Under the pieces are notes generated by a model. That model was not told the origin of the DNA, did no database searches, and saw nothing but the letters and a program-made list of their open reading frames with translations. From NCBI RefSeq assembly GCF_900112155.1, contig NZ_FOKQ01000035.1:1-36596 (forward strand): a stretch of DNA of 36,596 nt, given 5' to 3'. The stretch is from Hominimerdicola alba (GTDB lineage Bacteria; Bacillota; Clostridia; Oscillospirales; Ruminococcaceae). Made by a program: the position numbers and the translations under genes. This document shows positions 22,266 to 29,356 of the stretch, piece by piece; positions within the stretch are counted from its first letter, which is position 1; every line of letters starts with the position of its first letter.

Positions 22266-25040
22266 TTACTTCCCTTCCGTCAACTTCTGATACATCTTCA
22301 TCAGCTCCGCCACGCACTCACTCTCGGTCATGGTCTTATAGTCGAAACCGTATGCTTGCATAACAGCCTTATCGTTGAGCTGGTGAGCTTTTACTAGGTC
22401 AGTGTAAAGATACATCTTTTCGCCATACATATCAGCAAAACTGCTATCAGAATACTCTGCACGAGCATCGAGTATAAGCTGCGCTGTTTTTTCAATCAAT
22501 GCTTTCTGCTCAGGAGTTGGATTACACCATGGGAAGTTGTTATAAACAATGTCCTTTGAGTAGCGGTAATCACTCTTGATTCGACCACAAACCGTCCTGA
22601 CCCATGCCATATGTACATTTGAAGTAAGAATACCAAAATGATATATTGAAGCATTTGGAATTATTAAATTAGCATCTCCGGATAAAACACTTGGACTTTC
22701 AAAACCTAAAGGTATATATCTTCTTTTTTCAGACGAATGCCGTGGTACAATTATAAAATTGCCATGTGGCATATTCTCTACGTGAAATCTTGTAGGTTTT
22801 TCACTGAGCTTTCTTGTTCCTTCACTTTTACTTGATAATCTAAATTGGCGTACTGCTTCAACCCTTTTTAGGCATTCGGGCATAGACATAAGCTCTTTTG
22901 GTGAGCAATCTCCTAACCAGAGGCAATACCTAGGCTTATTGTTTATAAACTCAGTTGCTCCAAGCCATTTCTTGAAATACTTTGAGGATTGAGGTTCTCT
23001 AAGGATAAAATCCTGCATTTCTTCTTCGGAAAAAAGATAGTTTCCGTCATCAATTGGTTTGTTTCCGATACCTATATAAGGTACAGAACATATTGGAGTA
23101 GCTCTGCTATCTATTACTATATCATCTGCTTCTACAAGATAACCATTGATATTTCTTACTATCTTTTCTGCACCATTATCAAATAATCTTTTAGCAGCTG
23201 CGTTTGATGCAATGCTAAATCCTACAATTATACAGTGAACATGGGCTTTTAGGCTTGCTTCACTGTCCCATCGGAATGTTCTGTGAGCAAAATCAATGTG
23301 TACGCCCATATCAAAAAGCTTTTTCCAAAGAATAGCTACCTGTTCGCCCTGCGTAATGCTGTTTGTAGAAACAAGTGCTGTTCTGATTTCGGTTCCTTTC
23401 ATTATATCGGCTGCTTTTTTATACCAACAAGATACATAGTCGAGATTGCCGTTATTTTTTACACCGTCAAATATATTAAAAACATCTGCTTTCTGAGGAT
23501 CAGACATTAACCTTGCGCCGATAAACGGCGGATTACCCATAATATAAGACAGCTTATCCTTTGGTACAACACTCTCCCAATCTATGCGCAGCGAGTTGCC
23601 CTCGGTGATGTTAGCATAGCTTTTCAGTGGCAAAAAATCAAGGTTATTCTGTATGATCTCCTCGGTTTCGTGCATCATCTGCGCTTCGGCTATCCAGAGT
23701 GCAGTCTTAGCGACAGTCACAGCAAAGTCATTGATCTCAATGCCATAAAACTGCCCGATGCCTACCTTTATAGGGTTGAAGTCACCCTCACCGCCTATAA
23801 GCATCTGACCGCCGTGTATGACTTTCAATGCTTCATTCTCCAGTCGGCGCAGGCTGATATAAGTTTCCGTAAGGAAGTTGCCTGAACCGCAGGCGGGATC
23901 GAGGAACGTGAGTGAAGCAAGCTTATCTCTGAACTGCTCCAGTTTCGTTCTTCTTGTTTTATCGACCTTTGTTTCGCATATCGAATTGAACTCTGCTTTC
24001 AGCTCATCGAGGAAAAGAGGGTCAATGACCTTGTGGATATTCTCGATAGAGGTATAGTGCATACCGCCTGAACGTCTTGTTTCGGGGTTCAGAGTGCTTT
24101 CAAATACTGCGCCGAAGATCGTCGGGCTGATCTCAGACCAGTCAAATCCTGCGCTTGCATTGTTCACAAGCAGATCCACGATCTCATCTGTGAAGCGCGG
24201 AATTTCGATGTTTTCATCAGCGAACAAACCACCGTTCACATAAGGGAACGCAGCAAGGTCATCGTCCATATAGGGGTCACGATCTTCGGGTTTGGTGTCA
24301 AGAACCGTGAACAGCTCGATAAGTGCCTTGCGGATATCTTTTGCTTGAAACTGTTTCAGATACCGCCCGAACATTTCATGCTTGCCGAAAATGCCTGCAT
24401 CTTCCGCATACAGGCAGAATACAAGCCTTACGCACAGCATATTTAGGCTTTTCAGCGTATCAGGACTATCAGGCTCCTTGTACTGTTTCAGGATAGCATC
24501 ATACAGCTTACCAACAAGCTCACCTGCCTTCAAGGAAATTTCCATTTCCTTTTTCAGCATTTCGCTTCCTGTTTCCACCAGAAATTGCAGACGATAATAG
24601 TCTTTTGCAAGGTCTTTCAGGAAGATCTGCTCAGGCTCACCGTTGGGCTTTTCCATGTCATATACAAGGAATTCCTCAAAGTTGCAAGTCACTATCCACC
24701 GGGGGTGCTGCGATAACGGCAGCTCGGTGACATAGCGTTTTGCCTGTTGGAACGGATTGAGCAGAGAGCCGTCCGATTGCTTAATAGCCTTGCGTAAGTC
24801 CTTACCGATAGACTTCTGCTCGATCATAACGTGCGTTGACTTGATATAGCCGTCAATAAATGAGGTGTGATCCAGATGCACCTGATCCTCAAAGCTAATA
24901 AACTCAGCTATGTTATCTACACCGTATACGTGCGTAAGCAAATCTATCCAGAAAAGGTTAGACTCCCCTTTTTCATAACCTCTGCCTTTCCAACGCTCAG
25001 CGAACTCTTTCGCAGCCTTTTTCTGTTCTTTTTCAGTCAT
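22266..25040 (-). CDS. MmeI-like type IIG restriction-modification enzyme
   Basis: A 924-residue single-chain restriction enzyme and N6-adenine methyltransferase. The N-terminal PD-ExK nuclease site is seen as FIDGYIKSTHVMIEQK (D63, E74, K76). A helical linker leads to the methyltransferase core with the SAM motif DPACGSGNF (381-389) and catalytic NPPF (503-506). A target-recognition region of about 250 residues follows, then a C-terminal helical end (residues about 780-924). Length and order match the MmeI/YeeA-like family. The start at 25040 has AGGGGGATT upstream; a longer frame covers the promoter. One protein would both cut foreign DNA and protect the element by half-site methylation. 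It has its own promoter and is divergent from an unknown operon. Confidence 0.9.
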   Translation of the reverse strand: MTEKEQKKAAKEFAERWKGRGYEKGESNLFWIDLLTHVYGVDNIAEFISFEDQVHLDHTSFIDGYIKSTHVMIEQKSIGKDLRKAIKQSDGSLLNPFQQAKRYVTELPLSQHPRWIVTCNFEEFLVYDMEKPNGEPEQIFLKDLAKDYYRLQFLVETGSEMLKKEMEISLKAGELVGKLYDAILKQYKEPDSPDTLKSLNMLCVRLVFCLYAEDAGIFGKHEMFGRYLKQFQAKDIRKALIELFTVLDTKPEDRDPYMDDDLAAFPYVNGGLFADENIEIPRFTDEIVDLLVNNASAGFDWSEISPTIFGAVFESTLNPETRRSGGMHYTSIENIHKVIDPLFLDELKAEFNSICETKVDKTRRTKLEQFRDKLASLTFLDPACGSGNFLTETYISLRRLENEALKVIHGGQMLIGGEGDFNPIKVGIGQFYGIEINDFAVTVAKTALWIAEAQMMHETEEIIQNNLDFLPLKSYANITEGNSLRIDWESVVPKDKLSYIMGNPPFIGARLMSDPQKADVFNIFDGVKNNGNLDYVSCWYKKAADIMKGTEIRTALVSTNSITQGEQVAILWKKLFDMGVHIDFAHRTFRWDSEASLKAHVHCIIVGFSIASNAAAKRLFDNGAEKIVRNINGYLVEADDIVIDSRATPICSVPYIGIGNKPIDDGNYLFSEEEMQDFILREPQSSKYFKKWLGATEFINNKPRYCLWLGDCSPKELMSMPECLKRVEAVRQFRLSSKSEGTRKLSEKPTRFHVENMPHGNFIIVPRHSSEKRRYIPLGFESPSVLSGDANLIIPNASIYHFGILTSNVHMAWVRTVCGRIKSDYRYSKDIVYNNFPWCNPTPEQKALIEKTAQLILDARAEYSDSSFADMYGEKMYLYTDLVKAHQLNDKAVMQAYGFDYKTMTESECVAELMKMYQKLTEGK

Positions 25041-25077
25041 AGTAAATCCCCCTAGAATGGAATGATTATCACCATAC

Positions 25078-25106
25078 ATTATAGCATATTTCCGTGAAAG
25101 GTTCAA
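25078..25106 (-). promoter_or_regulatory. Promoter of the type IIG gene
   Basis: On the minus strand: TTGAAC (plus 25101-25106), 17 bp, TATAAT (plus 25078-25083). Confidence 0.8.
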
Positions 25107-25143
25107 CTGTAATCAGATAATTTCATTTTTTTATTAAAAGTGC

Positions 25144-25172
25144 TTGACAAAAAGTAAAAAATGATATATAAT
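25144..25172 (+). promoter_or_regulatory. Consensus promoter of the 25232-26902 operon
   Basis: TTGACA (25144-25149), 17 bp, TATAAT (25167-25172). The leader contains AAATGT/ACATTT (25199-25216) before the AGGAGG ribosome site. Confidence 0.87.
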
Positions 25173-25231
25173 TTATGACAGCATATTGCAGGCATAAAAA
25201 TGTAATTCAACATTTATGAGGAGGCAAATTA

Positions 25232-26311
25232 ATGAAACAATCTAAAATCCAAAAAAGCTTTTACTTTAGTGATCAAAAAACAAAAAACATAATTGAAAAG
25301 CGTTGTGCTGATTTAGCGTTGATAAATAATCAGTCAACCTCATTTATAATCGAAGATAAACTGATGAAAGGGTTATTTCCCCAAAATAAGGAAGCATGGG
25401 ATCTGACAACAAATTTTCTGTATAGTGATGAACCCAATAGCGTAAAAGATACGCTTTATGCTATCTTTCAAAACAATACAACAGGGATCCGAAACTCAGT
25501 ACATGATAATTTATTGCCGATAGTAATGTTTTGTTTAAAACACTATAAGGGTCCTTCTAGTTTTTCGTCCAAGAATCAGGACCTCTATCATCTTATTGAT
25601 CAGCTAAACTTAATAATTAAAAGAATACAAAATTGTGTTTCCGCAACAATCGACACAAAGGAAAGAGCATTTTTATATGACAGAGCAATTAATGCAGCAG
25701 ATTTGATTAAAAGACTCCAAGAAAGTCCAGAAAAGATTAACCCATATTATATTTTTGAACTTATAGCCGACTTTTTTGCAATGCTTGATGATTTCCTTTA
25801 TAGTTTTACTGCATTAAGCGATTTAACTACGATTTGTCAATTTGAGGAAAATGTAAACACAAGGATTGAGCTATTTAATTTAATAAACGAACTTTCAGCT
25901 GATTGGGATTCAAAGCCTGAGAAAGAAGATAACAAAATGAGCTTATATCCCGAGCTTTACTTATTAAATCGAGTAAAATTTAAAGTTATTGAGGATGAGC
26001 GTTTTCCTTCTGATTCTTTTGGTGTTTATGCCAATGATGCTTGTGTGGGATATATAACTCCTGTAAATAATCAATTACTGTGGAAAAAAAGTTTTGACAT
26101 AGATAATCCTCGATACCAATTCAAAGATGAAGGCATATTTGCATCGGTAGTGGCAGAGTTAAAGAAATATAAAAACGAGCATGGATACAAATATCTAGTA
26201 ATAGATTGTTTGTGCGAAGGATATGCAAGTATACTTGACCACGCATTGATTAGTCGAGTAGGATTTAAACAATTACCGGATAATCATCCATCACTTTATT
26301 ATTTAGAGTAA
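25232..26311 (+). CDS. Hypothetical protein with possible RHH N-terminus and GNAT-like C-terminus
   Basis: A 359-residue protein, not confidently recognised. The N-terminus (KSFYFSDQKTKNIIEKRCADL, then TSFIIEDKLMKGLFP) could be an RHH-type domain. The middle (about 60-230) is all-helical. The end (about 255-359) looks like an acetyltransferase fold: VYANDACVGYITP strands, EGIFASVVAELKKYKNEHG helix, KYLVIDCLCEG strand, and the typical terminal RVGFKQLP...SLYYLE. The GNAT call is by pattern only, with no clear acetyl-CoA R/Q-x-x-G-x-G/A loop. It has a perfect promoter and an AGGAGG site and is the first gene of a two-gene operon divergent from the restriction enzyme. A toxin-antitoxin or defence role is a reasonable guess. 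Confidence 0.6.
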   Translation: MKQSKIQKSFYFSDQKTKNIIEKRCADLALINNQSTSFIIEDKLMKGLFPQNKEAWDLTTNFLYSDEPNSVKDTLYAIFQNNTTGIRNSVHDNLLPIVMFCLKHYKGPSSFSSKNQDLYHLIDQLNLIIKRIQNCVSATIDTKERAFLYDRAINAADLIKRLQESPEKINPYYIFELIADFFAMLDDFLYSFTALSDLTTICQFEENVNTRIELFNLINELSADWDSKPEKEDNKMSLYPELYLLNRVKFKVIEDERFPSDSFGVYANDACVGYITPVNNQLLWKKSFDIDNPRYQFKDEGIFASVVAELKKYKNEHGYKYLVIDCLCEGYASILDHALISRVGFKQLPDNHPSLYYLE

Positions 26312-26329
26312 ATAAGGAGGATATAAAAA

Positions 26330-26902
26330 GTGAGAATATCAGATTTACATTTTTCAGACGAAACAGAGTTGACGTATTCGGCTATAACTCAGTGTTTATT
26401 TAAAAAGGAAAATGAAAACGGAGCAGCTGAATATAATGAATTAGTGAAAGAACTTATCAAAAATGCTGCTGACACAGATGATTTTGTAGCTAGTTATCTT
26501 GATGAAGCAAATGCTGTAAAACATAATTATTACAAATCCGAATGTTACCAGATCATGCTAAAAATATATGACAACAATAAAGCTAAAGAATACTGCCGTA
26601 AAATGCTCGGTAGAAAATACAGAACTACAATATCGGATGCAGAATCACTAAAAATTGGAAATAAAAACTCTGTGATGTATATTCCTTCTTTAGGCACAAG
26701 CACATATACACGTTATGCAATATTAGAAAAAAATGAATTTTACGCCGATAACATTATGACTCATATGTTATCATTTGAAGGTACCAAGTTTAATATCTAT
26801 CTGCAAGACAAAGGAGAAGAAAATAAAATTGACAAAGTATTGGATAACGGCAAATATAGTGTATATTCATTCGATGGGATAATGGCACTAGTAAAAGAAT
26901 AA
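26330..26902 (+). CDS. Hypothetical protein, second gene of the operon
   Basis: A 190-residue soluble protein, not recognised. The N-terminal half is helical (AAEYNELVKELIKNAADTDD, then a Tyr/Lys-rich helix). The C-terminal half is predicted to be strands (SVMYIPSLGTSTYTRYAILE, FNIYLQDKG, YSVYSFDGIMALVKE). It uses a GTG start at 26330 with AAGGAGG ten bases upstream, 18 bases after the preceding stop, so it is translated with that gene. It is followed by a strong terminator. Partner of the 25232 product by operon structure only. Confidence 0.6.
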   Translation: MRISDLHFSDETELTYSAITQCLFKKENENGAAEYNELVKELIKNAADTDDFVASYLDEANAVKHNYYKSECYQIMLKIYDNNKAKEYCRKMLGRKYRTTISDAESLKIGNKNSVMYIPSLGTSTYTRYAILEKNEFYADNIMTHMLSFEGTKFNIYLQDKGEENKIDKVLDNGKYSVYSFDGIMALVKE

Positions 26903-26912
26903 AAAAAGCATC

Positions 26913-26957
26913 AAAAAAGCACTCATTCAAAATTTAATCATGAAAGAGTGCTTTTTT
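26913..26957 (+). terminator. Terminator of the 25232-26902 operon
   Basis: AAAAAAGCACTC-TTCA / TGAA-GAGTGCTTTTTT stem with a T-run. Confidence 0.85.
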
Positions 26958-27020
26958 AAGAAATCATTCGTACTGTAAATTCACATAAAATACGATTCTT
27001 TTTCTCCTGGACAATTAAAG

Positions 27021-27036
27021 TGTGTCTATAGACACA
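27021..27036. repeat. Palindrome TGTGTCTATAGACACA, copy 6
   Basis: Exact copy with extended symmetry (AAAG/CTTT), 9 bp after a TTCTTTTTCTCCTGGA motif (26996-27011), just past the end of the integrase gene. Confidence 0.95.
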
Positions 27037-27038
27037 CT

Positions 27039-28013
27039 TTAGTAAATCTCATCAAGCTTTGTCATCGCAGTCTTTTTCTGTTCCTCTATGACATGATAAT
27101 AGAACTTCATCGTTATCGAAATGTCAGAATGCCCGAGAATTTCGGAAACGACCTTAATATCAGTCCCTTGTCTGAGCAACAGCGTTGCGAATGTATGACG
27201 CAGCGCGTGAACAATGTCTTTCTTCCCGTTAATTCCGCAGTTTTTAAGAATACGCGACATAGTGCGATGAATAGCACTTGGATCAACTAACAGACCATTC
27301 TCCGTGGCAACTATCCTATCATTATCACCCATTATAGCGTGTATCTTTACTAAAGCATCAAGTGCTGTTTTATTGAGAGGAACATAACGAACAGAATTTC
27401 GTGATTTGGGAGAATTTACTATCTTTTCATACTTCATGCTGCTGTCTCCTCTTGTTTTTACCGACGAAACGCTGTTATGTACGTAAACTATTTTATTTGT
27501 AAAATCAACATCAGACCAACTAAGTGCAAGAGCCTCCCCAACACGCAGACCAGTGTTAAGCATAAAAACAATAAAATAACCGTACCTATACTTAAAACTG
27601 CCATTATTATAAGTTGAAATAGCTTCGGCAGCAATCGCCCTCGCCTGTTCGGGAGAGTAATATACTACCGTTTCATCAGATTTATTGTTTTTTGGAAGAA
27701 CAACCGAAAGTATAGGATTCTTCTTTATATCCCCTTTTAAAACCGCAAGATCAAGACAACTCTTCAAGTTAACGTATGCTTTCTTGGTAGTACTATAAGA
27801 AGAACGTTCTGAAAGATTATTCAACATCATTTGAATATCATCAGCAGTCAGTTTCTTTAACTTTATTTTGCCTATAGCCGGGAAGATCTGATAATTTAGA
27901 CTTTGTTCTACCCTATCATACGAAGAACGCTTTAATGATGGGCGTTTAGTATTAATAAGCCATTTTGTCATGTACTCCTCGACTGTGTTGTTGCTCTGTT
28001 TCTCGAATAACAT
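27039..28013 (-). CDS. int: Tyrosine recombinase (integrase)
   Basis: A 324-residue site-specific recombinase. The N-terminal core-binding domain (about 10-105) is of the SAM-like type (VEEYMTKWL...DRVEQSL). The catalytic domain carries R157 (GLRVGEAL), the H269-x-x-R272 pair (HALRHTFATLLL), H295 (LGHSDIS) and nucleophile Y305 (MKFYYHV). There is no long N-terminal arm-binding domain. The start at 28013 has GGAGG upstream; a longer frame crosses the promoter hairpin. It would integrate and excise the element. The nearby tRNA-Trp 3' fragment (29008-29052) is the likely att core. No clear excisionase gene is seen next to it. Confidence 0.92.
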   Translation of the reverse strand: MLFEKQSNNTVEEYMTKWLINTKRPSLKRSSYDRVEQSLNYQIFPAIGKIKLKKLTADDIQMMLNNLSERSSYSTTKKAYVNLKSCLDLAVLKGDIKKNPILSVVLPKNNKSDETVVYYSPEQARAIAAEAISTYNNGSFKYRYGYFIVFMLNTGLRVGEALALSWSDVDFTNKIVYVHNSVSSVKTRGDSSMKYEKIVNSPKSRNSVRYVPLNKTALDALVKIHAIMGDNDRIVATENGLLVDPSAIHRTMSRILKNCGINGKKDIVHALRHTFATLLLRQGTDIKVVSEILGHSDISITMKFYYHVIEEQKKTAMTKLDEIY

Positions 28014-28037
28014 TAAAAATATCCTCCAAAGTATGTA

Positions 28038-28092
28038 TTCCTGTGCAAAAACGCACAAGAAATATAATACCAAAAAGAGGATAACACGTCAA
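28038..28092 (-). promoter_or_regulatory. Integrase promoter with a 5'-terminal hairpin
   Basis: On the minus strand: TTGACG (plus 28087-28092), 17 bp, TATTAT (plus 28064-28069). A 9-bp hairpin (TTCTTGTGC / GCACAGGAA, one G-U) occupies plus 28038-28061, starting at the expected transcript start. Confidence 0.78.
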
Positions 28093-28192
28093 TAAATTAT
28101 ATAAAAATACACATCTGATATATCAATATATATATCCGCGAGAAAAAGAACAAACAAATTAAAATTTATTCAAAATTATTTTTTGAAAAGGC

Positions 28193-28221
28193 TTGACAAA
28201 CAAAAAACGCTGTGTTATAAT
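28193..28221 (+). promoter_or_regulatory. Consensus promoter of the non-coding region
   Basis: TTGACA (28193-28198), 17 bp, TATAAT (28216-28221). Both boxes are perfect. No credible gene follows for over 1 kb on this strand. Confidence 0.88.
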
Positions 28222-28227
28222 ATATAT

Positions 28228-28935
28228 AGTGGGTAAGAACAACAAAACACCCACCTGTGGCTTAAATGAACGCCAATTCAAGTAAGCCATCAGCACAAAT
28301 GCTATGCAACAGCAGATGTGAGACTTTTACAGATGGATGCATCAATGTCCATGTTATCTATTATAACATGGTTTTGATATATTTGTCAAGGAGTTTTCAG
28401 TATGCTTTTGCGAGTAGTGCTGAGAACTCTTTTCTTTTTCCCGTAAGACTTACGGATCCTACGGCTGACTCCAGTTGAACTGAATAGCCAGAGAGAGAAA
28501 GCAACCTCGACGAGACCTCAATAACTGCTGAATTATTTCAGCTGCATTGAAACAGTTTGCATTTGCAAGCCTGCCTAATGGCAGCTACCTCAATGTACGC
28601 CGTGACCACTTAGTGACAGTAAGTGTAGCGAGTATAAACACTGTGGTGTGAGCTACCGGGGAGGTAATCGGGAAGTCATGGTCTGTATCGACTATGCAAA
28701 GGGCGCAGCCGACAGCAAGGTGTATTTGCTTAAAGAGTTTGTCACTCCTCAGAATACACTGATGACTAGGCGATCTAAATGATCTGCGTCAAAAGGAAAA
28801 CTTTCAAGGCAATCCACAAAATTATTTCCGCTATGGAACAGCGGTTATAAATAAACCAACAGGCTGGTATAGCAAGTACCGCTTGTTGGCACAAATTCAC
28901 TGAGATCAATGGACTTGTGCCAGCAAGTGAATTGC
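28228..28935 (+). ncRNA. Candidate large structured non-coding RNA (ROOL/GOLLD-like in kind)
   Basis: About 700 nt without a credible gene, behind a perfect promoter. Visible helices: GTGGGT/ACCCAC (28229-28254), GTGGCTTA/TAAGCCAT (28257-28290), CCATGTTAT/ATAACATGG (28349-28371), GAGTTTTCAG/CTGAGAACTC (28391-28429), CCGTAAG/CTTACGG (28441-28455), CTGCC/GGCAG, CCGCT/AGCGG, and CCAACAGGC/GCTTGTTGG with inner GGTA/TACC (28856-28889). The 3' end forms a pseudoknot: CACAA/TTGTG (28890-28919), with the loop ATTCACT (28895-28901) pairing to AGTGAAT (28926-28932). The size, mobile-element setting and tRNA neighbour recall the ornate ROOL and GOLLD RNAs, but I cannot confirm the family. The helix at 28391-28429 is followed by TTTTCTTTTT and could end a shorter RNA of about 210 nt. 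Confidence 0.6.
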
Positions 28936-28941
28936 ATACAC

Positions 28942-28957
28942 TGTGTCTATAGACACA
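28942..28957. repeat. Palindrome TGTGTCTATAGACACA, copy 7
   Basis: Exact copy 10 bases after the pseudoknot end of the candidate RNA. Confidence 0.95.
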
Positions 28958-28969
28958 CTTTAGATATGA

Positions 28970-29015
28970 AAAGCCCCCGCAAGGGAATTTCTTCCCTCAC
29001 GGAGATAGCAGGGGC
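28970..29015 (-). terminator. Terminator-like hairpin after the tRNA fragment (minus strand)
   Basis: On the minus strand GCCCCTGC pairs with GCGGGGGC and encloses GAGGGAA-GAAA-TTCCCTT; TTTT follows. The outer left arm is the acceptor end of the tRNA-Trp fragment itself. Confidence 0.65.
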
Positions 29016-29052
29016 ACCAAGGATCGAACTCGGGACACGCGGTTTTGGAGAC
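29008..29052 (-). other. 3' half of a tRNA-Trp gene: candidate attachment-site core
   Basis: The minus strand reads GTCTCCAAAACCGCGTGT, then CCGAG-TTCGATC-CTTGG (T stem-loop), then TGCCCCT-G. CTCCAAA is the tRNA-Trp (CCA) anticodon loop. The T-arm pairs with one G-U. TGCCCCT is the usual 3' acceptor strand of tRNA-Trp. No 5' half precedes it, since the upstream sequence is AT-rich. Integrases often recombine in the anticodon loop, leaving just this fragment at an att site. It lies about 1 kb from the integrase gene. Confidence 0.82.
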
Positions 29053-29123
29053 TTGAATAACTTTTAATAAGTAATAAATACCCAATTTATTAGCATCTAA
29101 CAATTCCTCCATGAATTCAATAC

Positions 29124-29152
29124 ATTATACCATACTAAATTTAATTAGTCAA
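29124..29152 (-). promoter_or_regulatory. Minus-strand promoter facing the tRNA fragment
   Basis: On the minus strand: TTGACT (plus 29147-29152), 17 bp, TATAAT (plus 29124-29129). It reads into GGAGG, a 10-codon frame (29096-29064), and the tRNA-Trp fragment. Confidence 0.75.
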
Positions 29153-29164
29153 CATCACATTTAG

Positions 29165-29180
29165 TGTGGCTAAAGACACA
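29165..29180. repeat. Degenerate palindrome copy 8
   Basis: TGTGGCTAAAGACACA differs from the 16-mer at two positions. It lies in the par upstream region, three bases before a possible -10 (TATAAC, 29183-29188). Confidence 0.7.
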
Positions 29181-29197
29181 TTTATAACAACGACAAA

Positions 29198-29232
29198 AGA
29201 TAGCGTTTGACAGAAGTCAGGCGCTATTTTTT
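29198..29232 (+). terminator. Terminator or attenuator upstream of parA
   Basis: GATAGCG-TTTGAC-AGAA-GTCAGG-CGCTATT stem-loop followed by TTTTTT. It either ends upstream transcription or, if parA starts near 29195, attenuates it. Confidence 0.75.
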
Positions 29233-29236
29233 ATGG

Positions 29237-29340
29237 CAGCGGCAGGGTCGCTCCCTGCGGGCAGTGCTTAGTGTTTTTCTCACTGCCCTTTCCGCTGTCA
29301 ATAGATTGAAAAACACTAAGATTAAAATCCGCAACAGCGG
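29237..29340 (+). promoter_or_regulatory. Structured parA leader with mutually exclusive pairings
   Basis: Form A is a three-way junction: CAGCGG (29237-29242)/CCGCTG (29292-29297) enclosing GCAGGG/CCCTGC (29242-29258) and GGGCAGTG/CACTGCCC (29259-29288). The loop of the last hairpin, CTTAGTGTTTTTC (29267-29279), is perfectly complementary over 13 nt to GAAAAACACTAAG (29308-29320). A second CAGCGG at 29335-29340, just before the ribosome site, can compete for CCGCTG; a local hairpin CCGC-AACA-GCGG (29329-29340) overlaps it. The layout suggests control of parA translation. Confidence 0.78.
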
Positions 29341-29356
29341 TGAAAGGAAAAAAGCC

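Noticed and set aside
28266-28478. 70-codon plus-strand frame in the RNA region
   Set aside because: No ribosome site, and it runs through two hairpins; composition is not protein-like.
28960-29112. 50-codon minus frame across the tRNA fragment
   Set aside because: It reads straight through tRNA-derived sequence and a terminator hairpin; its ATG is within about five bases of the predicted start site and its codons are explained by the tRNA.
29207-29356. Extended ParA N-terminus
   Set aside because: It would translate the structured leader; ParA proteins start close to the KGGVGKTT motif, as ATG 29357 gives.
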